Shown here in pieces: positions 17,909-26,472 of a stretch of DNA of 64,000 bases. The notes below the pieces were generated by a model that did no database searches, was not told the DNA's origin, and worked only from the letters and a program-made list of their open reading frames with translations. This DNA comes from an uncultured Chromatiaceae bacterium (lineage in GTDB: Bacteria; Pseudomonadota; Gammaproteobacteria; Enterobacterales; Alteromonadaceae): positions 62,001 through 126,000 of the forward strand of contig CALJUX010000034.1 of NCBI GenBank assembly GCA_937978655.1, read 5' to 3'. Numbering within the stretch: the first letter of the stretch is position 1; each line of letters starts with the position of its first letter. The position numbers and the translations under genes are program-made.

Positions 17909-18403
17909 TTGAACCTATTGAATTATAGAGAAAAAGACTTCCGTGGTGACGTCAAAGCGCCAGGGCTAAGCGCAGTATCAGCCGGCTGGCACTCACTGAG
18001 TACTTCAGGCAAATGGCTGTTTACACTGCTTTGTGGTTTGCTCATCACTGCCTGCATTGTCAGCCAATGGCCGGAGCGGCAAGCCAGCATCACCGGCCTG
18101 TACCTGCTGGCCATTCTGATTGCCGCAGCCAATTACCTGCGCAGCCGGGTGCTGCCGTTATTGACCGCGCGTAGCCTGCTGGCTGATTTAAGCGTTCAGG
18201 ACAGCCACATCGCTATCGCCGATTTCCGCTTCCCTGCCTCTGTCCAAAAACTGGTGCTTGGCCAACACAGCAAAAAAGGACCGGCGTTTTTACAACTGGC
18301 CTGGAACGGTGGTCAACTATGGTTATTCCCGCTCGATGAACTGGCGCAGGTCGAACAGTTTATTCGTCAGCATGCCCCGCAGATTGAGATCATCCGCGAA
18401 TAA
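17909..18403 (+). CDS. Small two-helix membrane protein of unknown function
   Basis: The frame is open from 17783, but that part overlaps the ilvE terminator, so the true start lies downstream and must be a non-ATG codon. I suggest TTG 17909 with a weak GGA site; this start is uncertain. The protein (about 164 residues) has two adjacent membrane helices (WLFTLLCGLLITACIVSQW and a second about 20 residues later) and a soluble C-terminal domain with an LVLGQHSKKGPAFLQLAWN segment. This layout resembles small Alteromonadales membrane proteins that I cannot name. It sits alone upstream of the PadR gene. Confidence 0.5.
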   Translation: MNLLNYREKDFRGDVKAPGLSAVSAGWHSLSTSGKWLFTLLCGLLITACIVSQWPERQASITGLYLLAILIAAANYLRSRVLPLLTARSLLADLSVQDSHIAIADFRFPASVQKLVLGQHSKKGPAFLQLAWNGGQLWLFPLDELAQVEQFIRQHAPQIEIIRE

Positions 18404-18437
18404 AACCACGCTGATGTTGCCCGCCTGACATATTTAA

Positions 18438-18450
18438 TCTACATTGTAGA
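18438..18450. promoter_or_regulatory. Candidate PadR operator
   Basis: A perfect palindrome TCTACA-T-TGTAGA lies 24 bases upstream of the padR-family start, in an AT-rich promoter-like stretch. PadR repressors typically bind short inverted repeats over their own promoters, so autoregulation is the natural reading. Confidence 0.45.
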
Positions 18451-18473
18451 AAATATATAAAAGCGAGCCAGCG

Positions 18474-18830
18474 ATGACTCAGGAAAAATTTATCGGCGAA
18501 CTGGAGCAGATGCTGCTGCTTTGTGTCCTGCAGCTAAAAGCCGATGCATATGGCACGCAAATCCGCAGTTTTCTCGCCGAAAAAGCCAAGCGTGACTTAA
18601 GCATCGGCGCCTTATACACCACGCTGGAACGCCTCGAACAAAAAGGCTTACTCAGCGGCCGGCTGGGCGAAGCCACGGCTGAACGTGGCGGCCGCGCCAA
18701 AAAATATTACAGCGTCACCGGCGAAGGCCGCCTGGCTCTGCAGCGTAGTAAAGCTGCGCTGGAACAGCTGTGGCAAGGTCTTGCCCTGCTGCAGGCACCG
18801 CTGTTTAGTCAGGGAGGTTTTGCTGAATGA
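18474..18830 (+). CDS. PadR family transcriptional regulator
   Basis: A 118-residue winged-helix protein. The PadR core is present: LLLCVLQLKADAYGTQI, SIGALYTTLERLEQKGLL and GRAKKYYSVTGEG, followed by a C-terminal dimerisation helix. Members repress membrane-protein or stress genes and release DNA upon ligand or membrane-stress signals. The stop overlaps the start of the next gene (ATGA at 18827-18830), so the two are coupled, as is common for PadR genes paired with permease-prefix membrane proteins. Confidence 0.9.
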   Translation: MTQEKFIGELEQMLLLCVLQLKADAYGTQIRSFLAEKAKRDLSIGALYTTLERLEQKGLLSGRLGEATAERGGRAKKYYSVTGEGRLALQRSKAALEQLWQGLALLQAPLFSQGGFAE

Positions 18831-19549
18831 AATGGTCTCCGCCCTCATTGCCGCCTGGCCCGTTGCCACCCGAGATGCAACCACCGCTCATCAGCCAACT
18901 GGTACTGGAATGGGTCTTGCCCGAAGCGCTGCAGGAGCCGGTGCTTGGCGATTTACAAGAAGAATTTATCCAACGGCAGCAACACAACCGGCAACGCGCT
19001 TGTTGGTGGTACCGGCGGCAGGCCTTCACAACTTGCTGGCATTTTTTACATCAAACCAAAGGAGAGTGGCTGATGTTCATCTTCAGCATGTTGTTTTTTA
19101 TCGGAATATCAGTCTGGGCCATGCTAGTGTCTGCGCCGGATAACCCGTTGGCGTTTTACGATTTTATCTCACTGGTGCTGATTTTCCCGCCTGCACTGCT
19201 GTTTGCGGTTGGCGCGACCTCGCGTCAGACATTGCAGCGCGCCATCGCATTTTTGTTTGATCCGCGCCCCGGTGCTGAGCCGCAGGACTATCAACAAATC
19301 CGGCATTTTTTTCAGCTGATGGGCCACAGCGGTTTGTTGTTAGGTGGTTTCAGCACGCTGATAGGTGTGATCGCTATTGCGCAGCAGACCAATGCTGACA
19401 ATTTCAGCAGCACCATCGGCCCCGCTACAGCGGTCTGTCTGCTGACCTTGTTGTATGGCGCCGCGTTAAAAACCTTGTGTTATATCGCGGCGGAAAAGGT
19501 CCGTTTTGTCGCCGATGCCAGCGCAGCACACAGCGACATGCAGGGGTAG
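18827..19549 (+). CDS. PadR-linked membrane protein: permease-prefix domain plus MotA/ExbB-like segment
   Basis: A 240-residue membrane protein. The N-terminal soluble part (residues about 25-55, LEWVLPEALQEPVLGDLQEEF) looks like the permease prefix domain found on ABC permeases encoded next to PadR regulators. There is no ABC permease behind it. Instead there are about four membrane helices. The last pair reads GHSGLLLGGFSTLIGVIAIA and IGPATAVCLLTLLYGAAL, close to the core of MotA/TolQ/ExbB proton-channel proteins. The function is unknown; a membrane sensor or channel controlled by the coupled PadR protein is plausible. The similarity is by eye only. Confidence 0.6.
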   Translation: MKWSPPSLPPGPLPPEMQPPLISQLVLEWVLPEALQEPVLGDLQEEFIQRQQHNRQRACWWYRRQAFTTCWHFLHQTKGEWLMFIFSMLFFIGISVWAMLVSAPDNPLAFYDFISLVLIFPPALLFAVGATSRQTLQRAIAFLFDPRPGAEPQDYQQIRHFFQLMGHSGLLLGGFSTLIGVIAIAQQTNADNFSSTIGPATAVCLLTLLYGAALKTLCYIAAEKVRFVADASAAHSDMQG

Positions 19550-19553
19550 CCCT

Positions 19554-20447
19554 TCACGACCCGGTGCGGCGCAACCCTTCGCGCAGAAAATCAAATAACA
19601 GCCGCACACGCGCCGGCACCGGGCCGCGTTGTGGCCGGTACAACGACAAAGGCCAGGGGGTTGGCTCCAGCTCCGGCAGCAGCCGCACCAGCTCAGCACG
19701 CGCCAGCAGTGGCTTTGCCAGAAAATCGGCGATTTGGCCGATCCCAAGGCCAGCGGCAACCGCCGCCAGTTCCTGCTGCGCATCATTAACCAGCAGCCGC
19801 ACCTGTCGCGGCTGATAAATCTCGCCATCGCGGAAAAACCAGGCCCAGGGCCGGCCGGTGCCGGCGTCGAGCAAACTGACCTGCTGATGGTCGTGCAACG
19901 CCGCAGTCGCGGCAGGCGTGCCCGCCGCCGCCAGATAGGCCGGGCTTGCCACCAGATACAGCGCCACTTCGGACACTTGCACAGCGACAAAACTCTGGTC
20001 GCGTAATAAACCAGCGCGGATGCCTAAATCGATTTGTTCGTCGACCACATCGCTGTGCTGATCGGACAACCGCACATCCAGCCGAATGTGTGGATGCAGC
20101 CTGGCAAACTCCAGCAATAACGGGCTTAACACACTCTGAAACGCCGCTGGCGCGGCCAGCCGCACCAGCCCTTGTGCATCCTGCGTCGCCAGCCGTGGGC
20201 TGAACAGTTGCTCCAGTTGCGCCAGCTGCACACTGCCATCCTGATAAAGCTGTGTACCAAATTGTGTCAGCCGCACCTGGCGGGTATTGCGGTGAAACAG
20301 CACTTCGCCGGTCAGTTGCTCCAGCTGTTGCACCGCCCGTGTCACCGCTTGCGGCGATAACGCCAGCTTGACGGCACAGGCTTTAAAATTGCCCAGCTCC
20401 GCCGCGCTGCAAAAAATCCGCAGTAATTCGAGTTTATTCAGCGCCAA
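19554..20447 (-). CDS. LysR family transcriptional regulator
   Basis: A 297-residue LysR-type regulator. It has an N-terminal winged helix (LELLRIFCSAAELGNFKACA ... LSPQAVTRAVQQLEQ) and a two-lobed effector domain. There is no ATG; the start is TTG 20447 with an AGGA site nine bases upstream. It is divergent from the SDR gene across 117 bases, the standard arrangement for a regulator and its target. It probably controls that gene in response to a substrate-like effector. Confidence 0.88.
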   Translation of the reverse strand: MALNKLELLRIFCSAAELGNFKACAVKLALSPQAVTRAVQQLEQLTGEVLFHRNTRQVRLTQFGTQLYQDGSVQLAQLEQLFSPRLATQDAQGLVRLAAPAAFQSVLSPLLLEFARLHPHIRLDVRLSDQHSDVVDEQIDLGIRAGLLRDQSFVAVQVSEVALYLVASPAYLAAAGTPAATAALHDHQQVSLLDAGTGRPWAWFFRDGEIYQPRQVRLLVNDAQQELAAVAAGLGIGQIADFLAKPLLARAELVRLLPELEPTPWPLSLYRPQRGPVPARVRLLFDFLREGLRRTGS

Positions 20448-20454
20448 GATGATT

Positions 20455-20471
20455 ATTCCTATTTTTGGAAT
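20455..20471. promoter_or_regulatory. Candidate LysR-type binding box (T-N11-A)
   Basis: The inverted repeat ATTCC-N7-GGAAT satisfies the T-N11-A rule of LysR-type regulators. It lies in the divergent LysR/SDR gap and overlaps the ribosome-binding region of the LysR gene, which would suit autorepression. A further ATTCC half-site lies about 20 bases to the right. Confidence 0.5.
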
Positions 20472-20564
20472 TCTGAAAGCATAACTATTCCATTCTAACT
20501 CAAGTTCACGCCAATTAAACTGCCGCTGCAGTCAAACAGAATCTCAGCGAACGGAGCAAAACAG

Positions 20565-21323
20565 ATGAATACACAACAACAAAACGGTATCAGTCAAAAA
20601 GTGGTGTTAATTACCGGTGCCAGCAGTGGTTTAGGCGAAAGTACCGCTCGCCTGCTGGCCAGCCGTGGCGCCAAACTGGTGCTGGTGGCGCGCCGCGCCG
20701 ACCGGCTGGCGCAGCTGGTCAGTGACATTCAGGCCGCCGGTGGCGACGCCGTCTATCAGGTGGTCGATGTGACCAAAGCCGAAGATTTACAGGCTGCGGT
20801 ACAGCTGGCACAAAACAGCTACGGCCGTTTAGATGTGATTATCAATAACGCCGGCCTGATGTCGATTGCACCGATGAGCGAACGCCGCACCGACGAATGG
20901 GACCGGATGATCGACATTAATATCAAAGGCGTGTTGTACGGCATCGCCGCGGCATTGCCGGTATTTGAAGCGCAGCAGAGCGGCCATTTTATTAATATTT
21001 CGTCAGTGGCCGGCGCCAAAGTATTCAGCCCGGGCGGTACTGTGTACAGCGGCACCAAGTTTGCGGTACGCGCCATCAGCGAAGGCCTGCGCCATGAAGT
21101 TGGTGGCCATATTCGCACCACCACCATTTTGCCGGGCGCAGTCGAATCTGAACTGAAACACGGCAGCAGCCACGGTGCCAGCGCGGAATTTGTGAATGCG
21201 TTTTACCAGCAAAATCAAATTCCGGCCGACGCCGTCGCCCGCGCTGTGGCCTACGCCATCGAGCAACCAGACAATGTCGATATCAACGAAATTGTGCTGC
21301 GCCCGACCGTGCAAGAGTTTTAA
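20565..21323 (+). CDS. Short-chain dehydrogenase/reductase
   Basis: A 252-residue classical SDR oxidoreductase: the NAD(P) motif TGASSGLG near residue 17, the NNAG motif, the catalytic Ser (NISSVAG) and the YSGTK Tyr/Lys pair are all present. The Arg at VARRADR after beta-2 favours NADP(H). The substrate is unknown. It is likely regulated by the divergent LysR gene. A CGGAGC ribosome site precedes the ATG. Confidence 0.88.
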   Translation: MNTQQQNGISQKVVLITGASSGLGESTARLLASRGAKLVLVARRADRLAQLVSDIQAAGGDAVYQVVDVTKAEDLQAAVQLAQNSYGRLDVIINNAGLMSIAPMSERRTDEWDRMIDINIKGVLYGIAAALPVFEAQQSGHFINISSVAGAKVFSPGGTVYSGTKFAVRAISEGLRHEVGGHIRTTTILPGAVESELKHGSSHGASAEFVNAFYQQNQIPADAVARAVAYAIEQPDNVDINEIVLRPTVQEF

Positions 21324-21332
21324 TTCAGGGGC

Positions 21333-22751
21333 TTAATCCACATACTGCAGTGCCAGCACCTGTGTATACAGTTGCTGCGCTGCAGCGTTCGGAATGGCTG
21401 CGAGTGTCAGGTTGCCATTGGCGGTCACAAGCTGCACCTCCACCATCTGGTGCTGCTGAAAAAACGGCGTTTGTTGTAAGCGTACCTGCTGCACTTGCTT
21501 AAGCGGCAGCATATACCAGCGCCGGCCGAGGCCACCTTGCCACAGATAGATCACATCGCCCTGTAGCCGGTAACCATGCCAGCGGTAATTCAGCCAGGTT
21601 TCCAGCAGCCACCAGCTACTCAAGCCCAGTGACACCAGCCCTTTCAGCCATAGCGGCGGAATATTAGACTGCCAGATAAGCGCAGTGACCAGCAGCACCG
21701 CAAGGCCAGACCACAAAGCCTGACGGCGGAAATAGACCGGCACAAACTTCTGTAAATCCGCGCCCTGGATGTCAGGCAGCGGCAATAGCTGTTGTGCTTT
21801 CAGCTGCAGGTTTAATTCCGACGCCGTTTGCCCCAGCACCACAAACTTACTTTGTTGTTTGTCAGCAGCAAAGCCGCGGAAAATCAGCGAATAATGACCC
21901 AACAGCCGCGCCAGCCAGGGCTGATTGACCAGCACCAGCTGCACGCGCTGCGCCGAGATCCGCAGTGATTTTTTCAGCACTGCACCCTGCGTCAGCTGCA
22001 ATTTTCTGCCATCGCGTTGAAAATGCTGCGGATAAAGCCAAATCAACGTCATTAGTGTCAGCACTAAAGCAATCAGCGCCAGCACCATCAGCGCACTGAG
22101 CAACTGCAACGACAGATTGTGCTGAATATCGTATTGCTGCAGCAGCGTTTTACTCGCGCCTGACAACCAATCAATCAGCTGCACATCCTTAAACTGCTGA
22201 CTCATACCAAACACCGCCGCCAGCGGCAGCCACAAATAAGCATTGTATAAAGTGGCGAGCCAAATCCGGTAAAACGGCGTGGAGCCACCGGCCGGCGGGT
22301 TGGTAGCCTGGCCCTGCAACAACATCAGCTGGGCTTCGGACAAGCCGGTCAGGGCAAATTCCTGTTTTTTGCTGCCGGCGCTGTCGAGACTGGCGGCATA
22401 CAGCGCCAGCGGGCGGAAATACAACGGTTGTCTGACCTGCAGCTCCTGCACCCGCGAAGATGGCAGCAGCAACTTTTCTTTGTGCAGCAGACCTTTTTCC
22501 AGTTCAATGCCCTGTGCTGTCAGCCGAAACCGGCTAAACCGCCAGCCGATAAAGGCACGACCCAGCACCAGCAAGGCCACCACCAACAGCACATAAGGCA
22601 TATAAGCGCTGTATTTGTCGCGCGACGACAACACAGCGCCACCGAGGATCAAGCCAACAAACTCCCAGGCCGATTTCGCCAATAACGGCAGCAACGCCCA
22701 GGCCGACACCCGCTGCCAGGCGCTGGTTGGCGACGCGGTTTCAGGCAACAT
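21333..22751 (-). CDS. YdbT-like membrane protein with bacterial PH domains
   Basis: A 472-residue membrane protein. Pairs of transmembrane helices alternate with soluble bPH_2 domains, each marked by a basic strand such as LPSSRVQELQVRQ or LPLKQVQQVRL. Organisation and length match E. coli YdbT (about 490). It overlaps by 11 bases the smaller YdbS-like gene upstream. The two-gene ydbS-ydbT arrangement is widespread. The function is poorly defined; cell-envelope or membrane-lipid roles have been proposed for the family. It is probably co-translated with its partner. Confidence 0.8.
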   Translation of the reverse strand: MLPETASPTSAWQRVSAWALLPLLAKSAWEFVGLILGGAVLSSRDKYSAYMPYVLLVVALLVLGRAFIGWRFSRFRLTAQGIELEKGLLHKEKLLLPSSRVQELQVRQPLYFRPLALYAASLDSAGSKKQEFALTGLSEAQLMLLQGQATNPPAGGSTPFYRIWLATLYNAYLWLPLAAVFGMSQQFKDVQLIDWLSGASKTLLQQYDIQHNLSLQLLSALMVLALIALVLTLMTLIWLYPQHFQRDGRKLQLTQGAVLKKSLRISAQRVQLVLVNQPWLARLLGHYSLIFRGFAADKQQSKFVVLGQTASELNLQLKAQQLLPLPDIQGADLQKFVPVYFRRQALWSGLAVLLVTALIWQSNIPPLWLKGLVSLGLSSWWLLETWLNYRWHGYRLQGDVIYLWQGGLGRRWYMLPLKQVQQVRLQQTPFFQQHQMVEVQLVTANGNLTLAAIPNAAAQQLYTQVLALQYVD

Positions 22752-23325
22752 CAGGCTGCGCCTCCTGCGGGATCAGCCGGCTCAATAACTGGCACAGCTG
22801 CTGTGCCTTGTCGTATTCGATATCCTGCAGCGCCGCCTCGGCATGCACACCGCCGGCGGTAAAAACTTGCAGTGTGGCAAGACCATAGTGTTTTTGCAGC
22901 GGCCCCTGACTCACGGTGACATGCTGCACCCGCGTCAGCGGGATCAGCACCGCCTGTCGCCACCAGACGCCGGATTCGAGTAAAAAATCCTGCCGGCGCA
23001 GCAAAAATCTGGTGCGGGTCAGCTGCAACGGCAACCACAGCTGTAATAAAAAACCCGCCAGCAACACCAACCCCAACATGACATACAACGCCAGCTCGCC
23101 GTCACTCAGCACCAGCAGCAGCGCTAATACCGCGAGCGGCAACAACGTCAGCCCAAACCAGAGCCAGCGCCGCTTGCCAAGCGCCTGTGCCGGCAGTTGT
23201 TGCCAATCCTGCGGCAACGGCGCGCTCAGGCATTCGTTTTGTAAAAATGTGGCATCGAGCAATTGGTTTGGCATTGGCGTCCGCCCGCTTTCTGAAGGTA
23301 TTGCTGCATCTTGCGGAAAATTCAT
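22741..23325 (-). CDS. YdbS-like membrane protein with one bacterial PH domain
   Basis: A 194-residue protein with two hydrophobic helices (about residues 55-100) followed by one bPH_2 domain (LIPLTRVQHVTVSQGPLQKHYGLATLQVFTA). It is the usual smaller partner of YdbT and overlaps that gene by 11 bases. The start is uncertain: ATG 23325 is given, but an internal ATG at 23274 is equally plausible because neither has a strong ribosome site. Confidence 0.78.
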   Translation of the reverse strand: MNFPQDAAIPSESGRTPMPNQLLDATFLQNECLSAPLPQDWQQLPAQALGKRRWLWFGLTLLPLAVLALLLVLSDGELALYVMLGLVLLAGFLLQLWLPLQLTRTRFLLRRQDFLLESGVWWRQAVLIPLTRVQHVTVSQGPLQKHYGLATLQVFTAGGVHAEAALQDIEYDKAQQLCQLLSRLIPQEAQPDVA

Positions 23326-23434
23326 CGTGCCGGCAAGGACGCCGATGATGTTTGTTAACAGCTTTATTGCAAATAGCGGCGACGCAGCGCCGCAGATAAA
23401 TCTGCTTACAGATTAGCCAATTGCGCTGGCCACA

Positions 23435-23464
23435 TTTTAGTAGTAGCTTTAAATACTACTAAAA
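23435..23464. promoter_or_regulatory. 11-bp inverted repeat upstream of the TrmB-family regulator
   Basis: A perfect inverted repeat, TTTTAGTAGTA and TACTACTAAAA, separated by 8 bases, ends 15 bases before the regulator's ATG. Its position over the promoter/leader suggests an operator for the regulator itself. It is not followed by a T-run in the plus direction, so a terminator is less likely. Confidence 0.5.
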
Positions 23465-23479
23465 AACACAGAGCCAGAA

Positions 23480-24370
23480 ATGAGTACAGTCCGTCTGCAA
23501 CAGCTGGGGTTTACTGCCCTGGAAACCGATATTTATCTGGCACTGCTGCGCCATGGCGAGATGACCGGTTATGCCGTCGCCAAGCAGGTCGGCAAAGTGG
23601 TGGCGAACGTGTATAAGGCGTTGGAGTCTTTGCATCAAAAAGGCGCGGTGTTGCAACTGCAGCAAGAGCAAAAACGCTACGCCGCCGTGCCCTGGCGCCA
23701 GTTGCTGGACCACGAGCAGCGCAAATTCAGCCAGACGCTCAGCGAGCTGGCTACTGAACTGGAGCAGCTGCCGGCGGCGGATACGCAGGAAGCTGTGTAT
23801 CAGCTGAAAAATCCGGACCAATTACTCTATGACAGCCGCCAGCTCTGCCGCGAAGCACAAGGCCTGCTGTTGGCCGACTTGCAGCCGGCGGCAGTGCCAT
23901 TAATGGCCGAGGAATTAGTGGCAGCCGCAGCACGTGGTGTTGAAGTGCGGGTGAAAATCTACGAGCCGGCCGACTTGCCCGGCGTACAGCTGACGCTGCG
24001 CGCCAATGGCCGCGAGGTGTACGGCAAAACCGCTGATGTCAGTCTGAAGCTGGTGGCGGACGGCAATCATTTTGTTTTGGGCCTGCTGAGCAGCGACCTC
24101 AGCCGGGTGATCCAGGCCTTTAAAAGCCGCAGCGCGCTGTTGAATATGAGCCTGTTTTGCGGCCTGGTGTACGAATTAGTGCTGACTGAACTGAAACAAA
24201 GCCTGGCGCAAAACGATTTGGCGCTGTCGCAGCAAATCCTCGCCCAAACCGCGCATTTACACCCTTTTAGTACTGAAAATCAGGTGTTTAACCAGTTTAA
24301 ACAACGCTATAACGCCGCACGGCCTGATGTCAGTCAAAACAGCCAGCCAGATCAGGGAGAACCCGCATGA
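23480..24370 (+). CDS. TrmB family transcriptional regulator
   Basis: A 296-residue protein. The N-terminal winged helix of the TrmB type (QQLGFTALETDIYLALLRHGEMTGYAVAKQVGKVVANVYKALESL motif region, residues 7-55) is followed by a coiled coil and a phospholipase-D-like or sugar-binding type C-terminal domain. TrmB regulators are mostly known from archaea and as sugar-responsive repressors; bacterial members are less studied. Its stop overlaps the start of the serine hydrolase gene (ATGA at 24367), so the two are coupled and the hydrolase is the likely target. Confidence 0.82.
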   Translation: MSTVRLQQLGFTALETDIYLALLRHGEMTGYAVAKQVGKVVANVYKALESLHQKGAVLQLQQEQKRYAAVPWRQLLDHEQRKFSQTLSELATELEQLPAADTQEAVYQLKNPDQLLYDSRQLCREAQGLLLADLQPAAVPLMAEELVAAAARGVEVRVKIYEPADLPGVQLTLRANGREVYGKTADVSLKLVADGNHFVLGLLSSDLSRVIQAFKSRSALLNMSLFCGLVYELVLTELKQSLAQNDLALSQQILAQTAHLHPFSTENQVFNQFKQRYNAARPDVSQNSQPDQGEPA

Positions 24371-25872
24371 AACCTTTACTGACTCAGCTCAAACCGCTTT
24401 CTGCCCTGTTGCTGCTGTGCTGCGGTTTGGGCGCGCCGGCCAAAGCGCAGTCGCTGACACCACAGGACTTTGCCGAACTGGATCAAGCCATCGCTGCGCT
24501 GAAAAGCCAGGCCGGTTTGCCCTTTGGCAGCGCCATTGCGTTGGTGCACAACGGCAAAGTGATATATCAGCATCACAGCGGTTATGCCGATATTCAGCAC
24601 CGGCAGGCGGTAGGCAGCGACACCGCCTTTTACATCGCCTCAACCACCAAGCCCTTCACGGCGCTGGCGTTTTTGCTGCTGGCACAACAAGGCAAAGTTA
24701 ATTTGCAGCAAAGCCTGCAACAGATGTGGCCACAGCAGCAGTTTCCCAACGTCGACGCCAGCCGCATCACGTTGCGCCAGCTGCTGAGCCATCAGTCTGG
24801 TTTAGATAATCAGCCGCTGGTCTGGGCCACGGCTTACAGCGGCATTCATACGCCAGAAACGCTTAAGACACTGACCAGCCAGTCGGTGCCGGACCCGGAG
24901 GCGAAATGGGGCGAATTCCGCTACAGCAATGTGGGTTACAACATCGCCAGCCTGTGGCTGGATGCGCAGAGCGGCATGGCCTGGCAAGACCATTTGCAGC
25001 AGCTGATTTTTCAACCACTTGGCATGCAGCACAGCAGTGCGCGCCAAAGTGCAGCGGCAAAGTGGCCACTGGCCCTGCCGTATTCTTTAATGAAAAGCGC
25101 TGAGCCGCTTTATCTGCAAAAGACCGACGCCACTATGCATGCCGCCGGCGGCATGTTCGCCACAGCTGGCGATTTAGCCAAATTTGTCGCAGCGCAATTA
25201 CCGGGCGCAACCAGCCCGTTACCAGCTGAAGTGATCCGCCAATCGCAGCAAACCCAGGTCAGCACCGACAGCAGTTACGGCGATTTTCAGCGCACCGGCT
25301 ACGCCTTTGGCTGGTACAGCGGGCCTTACAAAGGCGAGGGGATGCTGCATCATTTTGGTAGTTTTCCCGGTTACAGCGCGCATCTGTCGTTGCTGCCCAA
25401 GCAGCAGATGGGCCTGGTGATTTTGCACAATGAAGACGTGTTAAGTCGTGACCTGAATAACCTGATCGCCGACTATTGCTACGGCCTGTTACTCGGTGAC
25501 GCGGGCACCAAAACCAGAGTCAAAACCGGTTTTGCCAAACTGGCGCAAAAACTGACGCAGTTACCGGCGATGAAACAGGCGCAATCAGAGAAAATTATGG
25601 GCCGGAAAACTCTGCTAAGCCTGCCGCCAACGGCTTATGTCGGCCGTTATCAACATTCACAGCTTGGCGAGATGATTGTCAGCCTCAATGCCCGGCAACA
25701 GCTGGAATTTCGCTGGGGTGCTTTGCAGGCCAGCGCCAGCGGTTTTGATATTCAGGATGAGCTGCGGCTGGAACTGGTGCCCAATTCCGGCGAAGTGGTG
25801 AAGTTTGGCGTCGAACAAGGCGAAGTCAGGCAACTGACGCTGAGTGATATGACGTTCAGCAAACTGCGCTGA
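24367..25872 (+). CDS. Exported serine hydrolase of the beta-lactamase (class C/PBP) family
   Basis: A 501-residue protein with a signal peptide (cleavage near AKA-QS). It has a class C beta-lactamase/DD-peptidase fold: the STTK catalytic Ser-Lys motif, a YSN second motif (YSNVGYN) and an HHFGSFPGYSAH third-motif region. A C-terminal extension of about 100 residues forms a small beta domain, as in many esterase-like members. It acts in the periplasm. The substrate could be a peptidoglycan peptide, D-amino-acid peptide or ester, and beta-lactam resistance cannot be assumed. It is translationally coupled to the TrmB regulator. Confidence 0.85.
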   Translation: MKPLLTQLKPLSALLLLCCGLGAPAKAQSLTPQDFAELDQAIAALKSQAGLPFGSAIALVHNGKVIYQHHSGYADIQHRQAVGSDTAFYIASTTKPFTALAFLLLAQQGKVNLQQSLQQMWPQQQFPNVDASRITLRQLLSHQSGLDNQPLVWATAYSGIHTPETLKTLTSQSVPDPEAKWGEFRYSNVGYNIASLWLDAQSGMAWQDHLQQLIFQPLGMQHSSARQSAAAKWPLALPYSLMKSAEPLYLQKTDATMHAAGGMFATAGDLAKFVAAQLPGATSPLPAEVIRQSQQTQVSTDSSYGDFQRTGYAFGWYSGPYKGEGMLHHFGSFPGYSAHLSLLPKQQMGLVILHNEDVLSRDLNNLIADYCYGLLLGDAGTKTRVKTGFAKLAQKLTQLPAMKQAQSEKIMGRKTLLSLPPTAYVGRYQHSQLGEMIVSLNARQQLEFRWGALQASASGFDIQDELRLELVPNSGEVVKFGVEQGEVRQLTLSDMTFSKLR

Positions 25873-25998
25873 AGAAAAACCAGCAGCCAACAGATGGGGC
25901 AGTAAAATGGCGCTTTGACCGGTGCCGGATTTGCCCCTATGATAGCGCCAACCTGTTGAACTTATTACCAATCGTCTGCAACACAGACCGGAACCCCC

Positions 25999-26469
25999 AT
26001 GAAAATAGCTCTGATTATGCTCATCGCCGCGGCGGTGCTGTATTATTTTTTTAACAACCTGAATAACCAGAAAATCGCCACGCAAAATATTGAACAGGGC
26101 GAAGTATTTCTGGCCAACAATGCCAAACGCGATGGCGTCAAAACCACCGCGTCCGGCCTGCAGTACGAAATTCTGCACCAAGGCAACGGCGACAAACACC
26201 CGACGGAAAGCTCCAGCGTCAACGTGCATTACCACGGCACCCTGACCGACGGCACTGTGTTTGACTCCTCGGTCGAGCGCGGCGAACCAATCAGCTTCCC
26301 GCTGAACCGGGTGATCAAAGGCTGGACTGAAGGTGTGCAGCTGATGAAAAAAGGCGACAAATTCCGCTTTTTTATTCCGGCCGATCTGGGTTATGGCAGC
26401 CGCAGTGCCGGCAAAATCCCGCCAGGCTCAGTGCTGATTTTTGACGTCGAATTGCTGGCGATTGAATAA
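25999..26469 (+). CDS. Membrane-anchored FKBP-type peptidyl-prolyl isomerase
   Basis: A 156-residue protein. One N-terminal hydrophobic helix (residues 3-18, probably an uncleaved anchor) and a short linker precede a full FKBP domain (SSVNVHYHGTLTDGTVFDSSVERGE ... IPPGSVLIFDVELL). The YHGTL, FDSS and IPPGS motifs are typical of FklB/FkpA-like enzymes that assist folding in the periplasm. The ribosome site is weak. It is convergent with the minus-strand binding-protein gene, only 3 bases away. Confidence 0.88.
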   Translation: MKIALIMLIAAAVLYYFFNNLNNQKIATQNIEQGEVFLANNAKRDGVKTTASGLQYEILHQGNGDKHPTESSSVNVHYHGTLTDGTVFDSSVERGEPISFPLNRVIKGWTEGVQLMKKGDKFRFFIPADLGYGSRSAGKIPPGSVLIFDVELLAIE

Positions 26470-26472
26470 CAA

